Shown here: one piece after another, positions 55,371 to 64,000 of the stretch
Layout: each line of letters opens with the position of its first letter
How positions within the stretch are numbered: the stretch's first letter is position 1
NCBI RefSeq assembly: GCF_000276665.1
Contig: NW_004955465.1
Span: 211,814-275,813, forward strand
Direction: 5' to 3'
Source: Chinchilla lanigera
Taxonomy: Eukaryota; Chordata; Mammalia; Rodentia; Chinchillidae
DNA length: 64,000 nt
Notes under the pieces: model-generated
What the model was told of the DNA's origin: nothing
The model's input: the letters and a program-made list of their open reading frames with translations, nothing else
Database searches by the model: none
Position numbers and translations under genes: made by a program

Positions 55371-56524
55371 CTGTAACCAGGGCTCTAGACTTCACTGCTT
55401 TGTGCTTATTTTCTGCTTGTAGAGTATGGAGCTGATTTTGATGCAGTTTAGATTAAGTGTTTGGAGATACCACTGGACATCTTTATAGCCAAATGGCTTT
55501 CCAGAGGTTGAAATGCATCATTATACTTCTGTTTTGGCGCTTTATATTTCTGACCTGCTTTACTTAATAAAAGAGTGGAGACACCAGAAATAAAACTGGA
55601 ACCTGAGGATGGTTTTTGTGCTTTGAGCCTTTGGCATAGGTTCCCCCAGCAAACCTCTGTGCTTCAAATGGTAAGAAGCTGAGAGAAAGGCCTGCAGCCC
55701 AGGGAGAGAGGCTTTGGGAGGGTTAGTTCGCCCCACTGGGTCCTTGTAGTTGCTTCTGCTACAGCAACCGGAAGGGACGGTGGTGGTGGTGGTGGGGGGC
55801 AAAGGTCAGGGTGCCCTACCTGCCATGGACTTTACAAGCCCAGGCAGCCACTGCAGTGGAAAGCCACAGGGAAGACAGAAATTTCCCTGACAGTGCTCCA
55901 GCTTCTAGTAGCTTAGTCTCCACCGAGTGTCTACCCGGCCTCTACCTAACCCCTTTCTGCTCAGCACTGGGGAAGCCAGCGATGAGCAAATCACGGGGGC
56001 TGAAACGCGTACTTAAGGTTTGCAGCCAACTCCAGTGTTTCCCTCATTGCTCACATTGTGTCGGGACAATGGCCTGATCAAATGTTTCCTAATTTCATTG
56101 TAGACTTCCTCTCTCTAATGAGTCCCTTTCTCCCAGATCTAAACAAAGAAGATGCTAAAGATGTGATACACACTACAGATGGGTCACCCACATCTGGGCT
56201 TTTCATCCTAAAAGGCAGAGTGGGGGAGCTGGAGAGAGTGGCGAAGCAAGCCATGGCTGTGACTGGCTTTTCTTATAAAAAGGGTGAGCAGGAAAAGGAG
56301 GACAGAGAGATGAAGGAGTGGGACTGAATCACCCACCACTGTTATTGAACCACAGACATATCCATTAGGAGCAATTACAATAACAATCCCAGTCCATAAT
56401 GGACTCAGAGCTGGAGTGCCCCGTCTATGCCAACTTATCAAATTTGGGCACCTGGATTGTACCTATGATGTTGTTGGCATTTACCAAAGAAACTCACGTG
56501 CAGATGGACATTTGCATGTGAAAA
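55371..56524. other. Unassigned DNA
   Basis: A (GGT)n tract lies at 55778-55795. Open frames of about 88 codons at 55811 and 56058 have no recognisable domain or splice sites that I trust. Confidence 0.4.
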
Positions 56525-56525
56525 C

Positions 56526-56565
56526 TGGTCAGTGAGTGAGTGAGTGTGTGAGTGTGTGTGTGCAC
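56526..56565. repeat. (GTGA/GT)n microsatellite
   Basis: CAGTGAGTGAGTGAGTGTG continuing into GTGTGTGTGTGTG. Confidence 0.9.
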
Positions 56566-57245
56566 GAGAGATAGACAGAAAGCAGGAGCTTCTGTACACA
56601 GTTATCAGTCTCACCTTGGGATGTTGAGATCATTACCGGACCTTTGGAAAACTGACCTGTAATTTTCTGGTGCAGGTTTGAGTTCTGGGTGTATAGGAGA
56701 CATGTACTCAAGGGCAGTTGCTGAGATGTTGTTATATATGTATTGATCATTTGTGATGCCCTTTGCACTGTCAAAAGGGGAAAAAGCATGCAAATTCTAG
56801 ATTCAAATCCCAGCCCACTACAGCATTTGGAAAGCCAAAGTGGCTCAGAGAGTGGTTTGTCTGAAGAACTGCAAATAACTGGGTGTGTTTTTGCTTTGGG
56901 TCTGCTTGGCTGTGTGGTAGAATCATGAAGGTCTCTCAGGAAACTGAGCCTTATGTAGTAAGGGAGAATCTGTGGCAGAACAGGATTTGAATCGTGATTG
57001 TTACTTTGAACTGCCCCGCCTCTGTCATCTCCCATGGGTGCTCAGTGAGCCCTTTGTGAATGATGGGACCGAAAGAACAAAGATATTCATTATTCTTCTG
57101 TGTAAGGGTTCACTTTTTTTGGTGTAAGATGCATTGGATTCTGCCAAGAAGAAATCTCCAAGCCAGTGTGCAAGGCATACACACAACTTCTGCAGCCAGT
57201 GTGTTTGAGGATCACAAAAGCCATGAGATGCCAGAGGAGTCCGGC
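56566..57245. other. Unassigned, with a MIR/L2-like piece
   Basis: At 56935-57020 CTCAGGAAACTGAGCCTTAT and GGCAGAACAGGATTTGAATC resemble an inverted MIR or L2 end. The rest is unassigned. Confidence 0.4.
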
Positions 57246-57346
57246 TTTTTTTTTTTTTTTTTTGTACCTGGAGTGAAACGCAGGACCTTGCACTTGCCAG
57301 GCAGGTGCTTGTGCTGCTGAGCTCTATCCCCAGCCCTGGTGGAGTC
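57233..57346 (-). mobile_element. ID-like SINE
   Basis: The body 57246-57336: T-run, GTACCTGGAGTGAAACGCAGG, CACTTGCCAGGCAGGTGCTT and GAGCTCTATCCCCAGCCC. GGAGTCCGG and GGAGTCTGT on either side suggest a decayed TSD. Confidence 0.85.
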
Positions 57347-58679
57347 TGTTGACCTACCCTACCCCCACTTTTTCTGTGTCCCGAGCCGAGTCTTTTGGCT
57401 GGAACACACTCTGTTTTGCCCTTCACCTATCTGGGTTTCACTATTTCTTCAAGGTCAGATGAAGATCTACTTGTCTCTGGAAAAACACCTCTGTGAGTGA
57501 GGTCTAGTCCTATCCCCATCATTTAGAGGAAAGGGTGTTTATGGAGCTAGAATTCTTATTTAAACTTCTAGTAGATATTAGCAGATACAAAAACAGGGGA
57601 ATGGGTTGTACCAGTCTATTTGGGGTAAATGGTAGGAAACAGCTTGCCAGACTATGCTGAGTGGAGTAGTGAACTAAGGAATTCCTTTAGTCACAGAACA
57701 CCTGGAAGAACTGTGCATGTACAGGAAGAGGACGTGTAAATGTTCCTACCCTGCTTACATACTTTAATGGTCTTTGTTGATTTGATGCTAGAAAAGAAGG
57801 AAGAGACAGCTGGGAAGAGGGAGGAAAGAAGGAAAGAGGGTCAGAAGATTTAGGGAAGCAGCAGCCAGACCCGTGAAAAAGGCTAAGAGACCAACCCTCA
57901 TACTTGGGAAAGGCGGTTGACACAAGAGAGAGGAGAAATGATTAAAGTATGACCAGAGACTGAAAGTATTCAAGTGGAAGCCAAGACCTATGCAAAGCAA
58001 GTAAGTAATAGCAACCTCAGGATTGACTTTTCCTTCAGTCTGGGTGGCCTCTTGCCGTTCTCTTGTCTGCACTTCCTCAGGCAGTTATGAAAGATGAGGC
58101 CACCCATCAGAAGCGATAAGTCCTCAAAACCTCTGTATTGTTACTCTCTTTTTCCAGCTACACAATCCTTTCACAGCATGGACTCCCCGCAGACCACCAT
58201 GAGCTTCTCCTGGGAGAAGCTGCTCTGGAAAGATATGAGATTTAGAGCAGATGAGGATAATCATCATTCAGCATTTTGGCAATCATGGAGGATCACACAT
58301 AAACGACTCTAAAATCTTATGGTGTTGGTGATTCACTTTATGGGAACCTGGCCTCGATTCAGAAGACAGAACTTCTGGGCAGTTAACTGCCAACACTGTG
58401 ACTATAATTTCAGTGACTTAAATACATGCCCATATTAAAACAATAGGCCAAGACTATAGTGAATCAAATAATAATTTTAACTATTTTTAGAGTGTTTTTT
58501 TACAGTAATATGAATGTGACTTTCTTGTAGTGATCTGATCAGAACAGCAAATATATTGATAGCATCTCTTGTACAGATGATATAATTGAAGTCAATACTA
58601 CAAAGAGCCACTGTGTTGATGTGTTATTAATTATACTAAATTTCAAGCAGTATATGTAAAAGCAATATTTTTCCAGTGC
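57347..58679. other. About 1.3 kb unassigned DNA
   Basis: Nothing recognised. Purine-rich at 57790-57850. Confidence 0.4.
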
Positions 58680-59240
58680 TCTTCTCCTAAAATTATCCGT
58701 ATTAAGCTAGTCCTGCTCTGCCTGATTGGGATCCCCATCTTCTCCAGCACTTTGGAGGGACTCTTTAGCTTGGTCCAACACATCCTGGTCCTCTTCTTGG
58801 CCAGTCTTCTTTTCAATGTGAAGACCTTATCTCCGGCTTCAACTCCAGATTGGTCTTCATGCTGCTGTGGGTCTCCTGGACCTCACTATGTCACTATGTA
58901 TTTTAGTTGGATTTCCCAGCTCTGATTGGCTGTCAGATTCTCCTCCCACAGTAGATCCATCCAGGAGCCATTGTCCTTCATCTCAGGATACTGCCTTCCA
59001 CTGCTATTCCTGCTGAACCAAGTTGGGACCTTGCTTGTCTCTGGGCAATATAGTTTCTGATAATGGACTATGGGAGGGCAATCCATGAAAGTTGGTTTGT
59101 TATGCATGCCTATACCTGGTAATCTGAGCAACTACTTTGACCATAATAACATGCCATATAATAACCTTTGTTAATTTTCTATCATCTTGTTTTGAAATTC
59201 TCTATTGTTTTTATTGTCTTTAAAAAATTATCTTTAAAAT
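58680..59240. repeat. Unnamed dispersed repeat, copy 2 (longer)
   Basis: The right part (59096-59235) is paralogous to 4836-4990. The left part (58680-59090) has no match elsewhere in the window. It carries a weak - strand frame (58886-59131, 81 codons) with no domain I recognise. It may be part of a lineage-specific LINE or ERV. Confidence 0.5.
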
Positions 59241-59499
59241 AAAAATTATTATATAAAATGTATGTAATAGTAGAGTTTAAAAGTCTTGGTGTTATTAATG
59301 AGACACCCAACCCTGCACTCTCAGTGCCTCACCCCTCAAGGTATCTCATCTCAACTCTTTCAAATATTTCTTCTATGATTTATCAAGTAGTATATTTGTC
59401 CCTCTATTTTCTGATTTTCAATTTTCTACACTATGTATTGACTTTCTTCTGTGGAAGTTACTTAGCTGGTCATTTTCTTTTTTATTTTTCTCCTACCTT
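59241..59499. other. Unassigned AT-rich DNA
   Basis: Nothing recognised. Confidence 0.35.
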
Positions 59500-59655
59500 C
59501 TCTTCCTCCTCTTGCTTCTCCTCTTCCTCCTCCTCCTTCTTCTTTTTCCCTTTCTTCTTATCCTCCTCCTCCTTCTCCTCCTCTTCCTCTTCCTTCTCTC
59601 TCTATCTCTGTCTCTCTCTCTGTCTCTCTGTCTCTCTTTCTCTCTCTCTGAACAC
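59500..59655. repeat. Long polypyrimidine tract
   Basis: About 150 bases of almost pure C/T: TCCTCCTCC, then TTCTTCTT, then CTCTCTGTCTCTCT blocks. It explains the serine/leucine-rich 166-codon frame that crosses it. Confidence 0.93.
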
Positions 59656-59825
59656 TCAGGGTTTTCACAAGGAGTGTTCCATCTGGGAGAGAGCCCCAGG
59701 CCCTTTTAAAATTACACTGAGATGTGTTCTGTCTGAGTCACTAAGTTGTCCAGCCTGACTCAAACTTGCAGTCCTCCTGCCTCAGCCTCTAGCCTGCTGA
59801 GATTATAGATGTGGGCCAGCTTCTC
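59656..59825 (-). mobile_element. B1 or B4 SINE remnant
   Basis: GTCACTAAGTTGTCCAGCCTG, CAAACTTGCAGTCCTCCTGC and CTCAGCCTCTAGCC are inverted B1. AACACTCAGGGTTTTCACAAG and GAGCCCCAGGCCC just left could be a worn ID part. Confidence 0.65.
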
Positions 59826-59924
59826 GCTTTCCACTCAACATAAACCCACTGCATACAAACATAACTTACCCCCTTCTCATCCTTCTCAGATAATTATGTA
59901 TCAGATCTGTTGCTGCATAACAAA

Positions 59925-60352
59925 TTACTGCAGAAGTTAGTGCCATAAGATAAATATTTACTGTGTCACAGTTGTTTTAGCTGATGGTTCTGGCTCAGAG
60001 TCTCATGGAGTTGTAGTAATTTGAGGATTTGACTGCAGTTGAATGAAACTGACTCCGAGGTCACGCATGAGTGATCTCAGTCTTGGTTATGGGCCAGAGG
60101 CTTCTGTTTTTCCCTGCTTGGAGCATTCTAGGGGTTGCCCGGGTATCCTAAGGACATAACAGTGGCTTCCCATGAAGGAGTGAAGCATGAGTGTGGAAGG
60201 CAGAGTTCATACCGTGACTTCACCTCCAAAGCCACACCCTGTTCCTTCTCCTACCTTTTATTCATTGGAAGTGAATCCCAATGGGAAAATAATTTGGCCC
60301 TTTTGAGGGAATAGGGGTCAGTGAACTAGTGATGTTTTAAAACCACCATACA
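59925..60352 (-). mobile_element. Old MLT-like LTR
   Basis: GTTGCTGCATAACAAATTAC, AGAAGTTAGTGCCATAAGATA, GATGGTTCTGGCTCAGAG and GTTTTAAAACCACCATACA match the ends and core of an inverted mammalian LTR-like repeat. Heavily diverged. Confidence 0.5.
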
Positions 60353-60404
60353 TTTTTCACAATTTTTGGTTGAATAACAATACTTAACTATGTTATGGTT
60401 TTTG

Positions 60405-60600
60405 GGGTATTATTACTATAACAAATGGCTATTCAGGGTCTTTTGCACTTCTCTACGAATTTTAAGAGTTTTTTCCTAGTTCTGTGAAGAAGGTCGTTGG
60501 CATTTTGATGAAGATTGTGTTGAATCTATAGATCAGTTTGGGTAGGATGGACATTTTCTTTCCTATTTTCAATTCTTTTCTGTTTGACTTTCCAAAAGAC
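60405..60600 (-). mobile_element. L1 ORF2 fragment
   Basis: GGCTATTCAGGGTCTTTTGC, AGTTCTGTGAAGAAGGTCGT, GGCATTTTGATGAAGATTG and GTTGAATCTATAGATCAGTTT are the inverted L1 ORF2 segment. It may extend, diverged, to about 60740. Confidence 0.75.
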
Positions 60601-60914
60601 AGTATTGTTTAACTCATTTTTAAATTTGTTTATCATATTTTTATATTCTCATATTTTCTTTCATGCATGTGACACACTTTATATTATACCCCTTTGTCTG
60701 TCTTATTGGAGATTTTCATTAAATGTTTGATAATTTAAATTTGCCTTTTTATGTTTAACAATGTGCCACCAATAACCTGATCAATAGCTCTGTTTGCATG
60801 ATCAGGGTTTTCTTCATAATGTTGGGTTTCACTATGGATGATTTCACGAAAGTCAGTCTCTTTAGATCTTATCTCTTAGTGTGATTGGTTTCCTCAAAGA
60901 GGAATTCTTCAACC

Positions 60915-61121
60915 CAGTGCTGTTCAATAGAACCTTGTGTGGTGATGGAAAAGCTCAAGGTCAGCACTGACCAGTACAGTGGCTCTTAGTCACCTATGGC
61001 TACTAAGCATTTAAACTGTGGCTACTGAGAATGAGAATGTAAATTCTTAATTTTATTTAAATTTACTATTTTAGGTTTAAATAGTATTTATGGTTAGTAG
61101 CTACCATGCTGGACAGCTCAT
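60915..61121. mobile_element. Small hAT-type DNA transposon
   Basis: It begins CAGTGCTGTTCAATAGAA and ends GTAGCTACCATGCTGGACAGC, an inverted pair typical of Charlie/MER elements, with GTGGCTACTGAGAATGAG and ATTTAAATTTACTATT inside. It is about 205 bp and non-autonomous. Confidence 0.7.
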
Positions 61122-62762
61122 CTCAAATTCTCTGCCTTGGCTGCTAATCTTCTATCAGTCAAGGTGGGGGAAAGTTGGGGTTTCATGTCCAGAATGCAGA
61201 CATTCACCTACATTTCCTTTTTGCAGGCAGACTCTATTCTGCCCTGTGGTGTTTAGAGTCTAGGGTCTGTCTTCGACATCCTGTGTTCTTAGATAGTGGC
61301 ATACGATTGATGGCATTAAGTGGAGACAGAAACTGGGGTCTAAGTGCTACGTTCAAATTATTTCAATCATTTCTGTTTGCCTTGCCTTTTGAGAAGACTT
61401 GTAACTTGAACACCTGGTTTCTTTAGGATCCTTCAGGGGAATAAAGCTTGTTTTTGTGGCTTCCTCTACTGCAGTTTTAAGTTTCAGCTTACCCTGATCT
61501 ACTCCTCAGCTGTAATTTACCTCATGGCAGTTCTCAGTTCTTGTTAATATCAACTGTGTGCTTTTGTACCTTCTCTAAGTCTCTTTCTACCTTTGTGTTT
61601 CTGCCACGTTTTGTTTCTCACCTATGTTTCATGGAAGTTTCTGTAGGCAAAGAGAAGAGGTGCACTGACACCTCAGAGTTGGCAGATGATTATTTGGTTT
61701 TCACACTTGATGCAACTCTTCTGCCAAAGGCATGGGATTCTTTTTCCTACAGATGTATCTGTGATACTCTAAAATGGAAGCTATTGCAATGACTGCTGCT
61801 ATATAATTTATTTTACCAAGTGTAGAATATCTGGCAAGATGGCCTGATATTCTTGCTGTTTTCATGGCACCATCCTCAAACTTCCTCTAGCAACTTTAGC
61901 AGGATAGTCAAGGATGTGTAACAGGAATAGCCTCATCTCACTTGTCTGTTCACACAAATGAGACCATAGTTATGAAAATATCTTGGCTGGCTGCAACATG
62001 ATGAACTGCTTCCAGGATTCTTTCTCCACATTTTGCCTTCTGAGGCTCTCTAAGGATGTTTCCATGAGTCTAGAAATCACCCCTGGTTGCTTTTGACTTC
62101 AATGCTAGCTAAGCCCGGACCACACAATAGCCTCCAGTCAGAAATTTTCACCAGGGTGTTACTCTGTAGTGAGAATGTTCTTCCCAATGCTGGAGTTGTT
62201 GGAGGTACCATCGTCCACAGAAACAGGCTGATCTCCTAGAAACACAGAACATGGGGCATCTATTCTTGCCCTGACCTCAGTCACCCCTGAGAGGTGAGAG
62301 GCAAGCTGTGGTGCTGGAGGTTTGGCAGTGAATGTTCTCAGGTTTTACTGTGTTATGACTTTCTTTGTATCCTGGCATAACAGAACTTTGACTTCCCACT
62401 TGAAGCACTAATAGTCCTGCAGGAATGTGCTCCTATGGAGCAGTAACCTCCATTCACCCCTAGCAGATCTTTGTTAATCCATCCAAGTAACATATCCATG
62501 GAAAGGCATAGACTCTATTAGCAGGAGGTTCATAGTAAAACTTCCAAGACTCTACATAATTTGGTTTTATCAACTTGCACTTACAACACTTCCTCAGCAT
62601 TTACCCTCCTATAGCACTTCCAACTTTTACAGAAAGTTCTCTCAAGAGCATCTCTGCTTTCTTTCTCACCAGCCTCTCCTGGTTATCCTTTGATGTGGAT
62701 AAATGCATCTCAGTTCATCGTGAGGAATGGATTCATTGCTATAGACCTGCAAACATCTCAGC
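61122..62762. other. About 1.6 kb unassigned DNA
   Basis: Nothing recognised. The 83-codon frames here show no domain. Confidence 0.4.
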
Positions 62763-62818
62763 TAGTGGTCCCCAACCTTTTCAGTACCAGGGACTGGTAG
62801 AAGACAATTGCACAGACT

Positions 62819-62863
<45 letters not shown>

Positions 62864-64000
62864 CCAAGCACTGTAGTCACTGTGGACTTCATTTCATTAT
62901 AATTACATTGTGACATATAATGAAATAATTACACAACTCACCACAGTGAAGAGTCAGTGGAAACCCTGGTCTTGTTTTCTTGGAACTAGACAGTCCCATC
63001 CGAGGATGAGGAGAGACAGTGACCCCTGAGATATGCTGCTTATGTCCAGTCTAGTTTGTAATTCCATTTTGGTTGCTGCCACTGCAGAAAATCCTACTTC
63101 ACAGGATAGACTGTTGAAAATAGAAGTAGGCTACTCAGTGCTTATGTGGCAATCTCAGCACCTTTTACCTGGGCTTTAATCCAGAATGTACAGAGATTTA
63201 AAGTCCTGAATATACTGACATGTTCTGCCAGTGGTGACTGTTTCTCTAAAGAAATCTCTGGAGCAGCTCTTATAATTCAAAAACTCTGGACAGTGATCTA
63301 CCACCTCACTTCTCTGTATGACAGAAGATACTTGTGCTCTCTGTCCAGCTCACAGAACTGCGTGAACAGACATGAGTTAAGGGCATGTACTTGAATGGGT
63401 TGATAATTTTATCACATTCATAAGTCTGGATGACATTCTTTTGGCTAGCCAGTGTTTTGCTATGCATGACACAGTGTGCAGACTCATATTCAGGAAGCAA
63501 CTTCCTTGACTGGAGTAGTGAAACCAGAAAACCATCCAGCCATGGCAGCCATTCTGTTGGTGCATACACTGACCAATGACCAATTCAGTTTTCCTGACAC
63601 AGAATCATTCAAAGACTTGAATATTTTTGCAGCTGTGCTGTGGTTGCCAACAGAGGTTCACATAATACAGCCCCATGCTCATCCTCCTGAAAAATACATC
63701 ACACAAAACAACCGTTGTTTGATTGTTATCAAAATTGATAGACTCATCAACCTGAATTTTATAATATATTGAATCATTAATCCTGTCTAATAATTGTGCC
63801 TCGATACACTCTGCTATTTCATCAATTCATGTAGTTACTGTGTTAGCCAAAAAAGGAACATGTGCCACCTTTGAAGTGCAGCCTCTCCTAAAAGTGCATG
63901 ACAAATATACTTAGCAGTGGGGAGGGTCAACTCTTAACCAATAGCAAAGAGCTTCTTAGCTTTAGCAGTGTGGTTAGCCACTGAGAATGATGCTCTCAGT
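62763..64000 (-). pseudogene. hAT (Charlie-group) transposase pseudogene, runs off the right edge
   Basis: The 3' terminus of the element lies at about 62763 (AGTGGTCCCCAACCTTTTCA, inverted-repeat type). Reading the - strand leftward from 64000, remnants appear in the expected order of the ZBED/FAM200-related hAT transposases. They are SFSVANHTAKAKKLF (about 63990), ALLGEAALQ (about 63890), an MAAMAG block (family DGAPAMTG) near 63540, SAHCVMHSKTLAS (63485-63446), SLSRVFEL (about 63295) and CEVGFSAVAATK (63103-63068, hAT dimerisation signature). Frameshifts and stops are frequent. The segment between SLSRVFEL and a FWIK-like stretch near 63180 is far too short, so about 200 codons are deleted. 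The upstream half and other terminus lie outside the window. Confidence 0.88.
62820..62862. repeat. (TG)n microsatellite inside the hAT end
   Basis: About 21 TG units, starting where related elements have a G-rich run after ACGGACCGG. Confidence 0.95.

Noticed and set aside
56058..56327. An 89-codon frame that looked like a conserved acidic protein
   Set aside because: No family recognised, no splice context, and composition matches the surrounding purine-rich DNA.
56529..57035. A 168-codon minus-strand frame
   Set aside because: It ends in a (GTGA)n microsatellite (THTLTHSLTH tail) and begins in an old SINE-like piece. No protein family resemblance.
58886..59131. An 81-codon minus-strand frame that looked vaguely retroviral (WEENLTANQSWE)
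   Set aside because: Too short and with no recognisable motif. It lies in an unnamed repeat, so it was kept only as part of that feature.
59258..59758. A 166-codon serine/leucine-rich frame
   Set aside because: Its body is the translation of a polypyrimidine tract, and its end lies in an inverted B1.

Overview
The window is mammalian nuclear DNA, and the repeats point to a rodent. Three SINE types recur: a tRNA-derived ID-like SINE, B1 (7SL-derived), and B4-type ID-B1 composites. MT/ORR1-like ERVL-MaLR LTRs sit beside older mammalian repeats (MIR, L2, L1M, MLT1, MER5/Charlie/Tigger-like DNA transposons). The ID-like consensus (GGGGCTGGGGATTTAGCTCA start, ending in ATTCCCGGTA) and the lack of mouse-type B2 suggest a non-murine rodent, but the species cannot be fixed from sequence alone. 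Nothing bacterial, phage or plasmid-like is present.

I found no convincing protein-coding exon of a host gene. The many short open frames are chance frames, or they cross microsatellites, LTRs or SINEs. The only recognisable protein-coding ancestry is two decayed hAT (Charlie-group) transposases: one on the + strand at 40.6-42.2 kb, and one on the - strand at 62.8-64.0 kb that runs off the right edge. The window therefore reads as an intergenic stretch or a large intron.

Layout. 0-6 kb: L1 3' end, B4, microsatellites, ID and B1 insertions, an MLT1-like LTR. 6-10 kb: mostly unique, with a candidate conserved block at 7.1-7.7 kb. 10-12.3 kb: MIRs, then a three-layer nest (ID SINE and a + LTR, both inside a - LTR). 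12.3-21 kb: mostly unique, with duplicated L1M 3' ends, a full-length ID SINE with perfect target-site duplication, a DNA transposon and short tandem repeats. 21-35 kb: MLT1 LTRs split by other elements, MER5-type and hAT fragments, MIRs, and a candidate conserved block near 26 kb. 35-45 kb: MaLR LTRs, an L1 split by B1, and the + strand hAT element. 45-55 kb: B4, a candidate conserved block at 47.5 kb, an 818-bp solo LTR with perfect 5-bp duplication, another MaLR LTR and an L1 3' end. 55-64 kb: old repeats, polypyrimidine tracts, a small hAT element and the edge-truncated hAT transposon.

There is no operon or pathway here. The informative content is the record of element-into-element insertions, most datable by target-site duplications, and a few AT-rich homeobox/forkhead-motif blocks that may be regulatory. 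Family names rest on remembered consensus sequences and were not computed.
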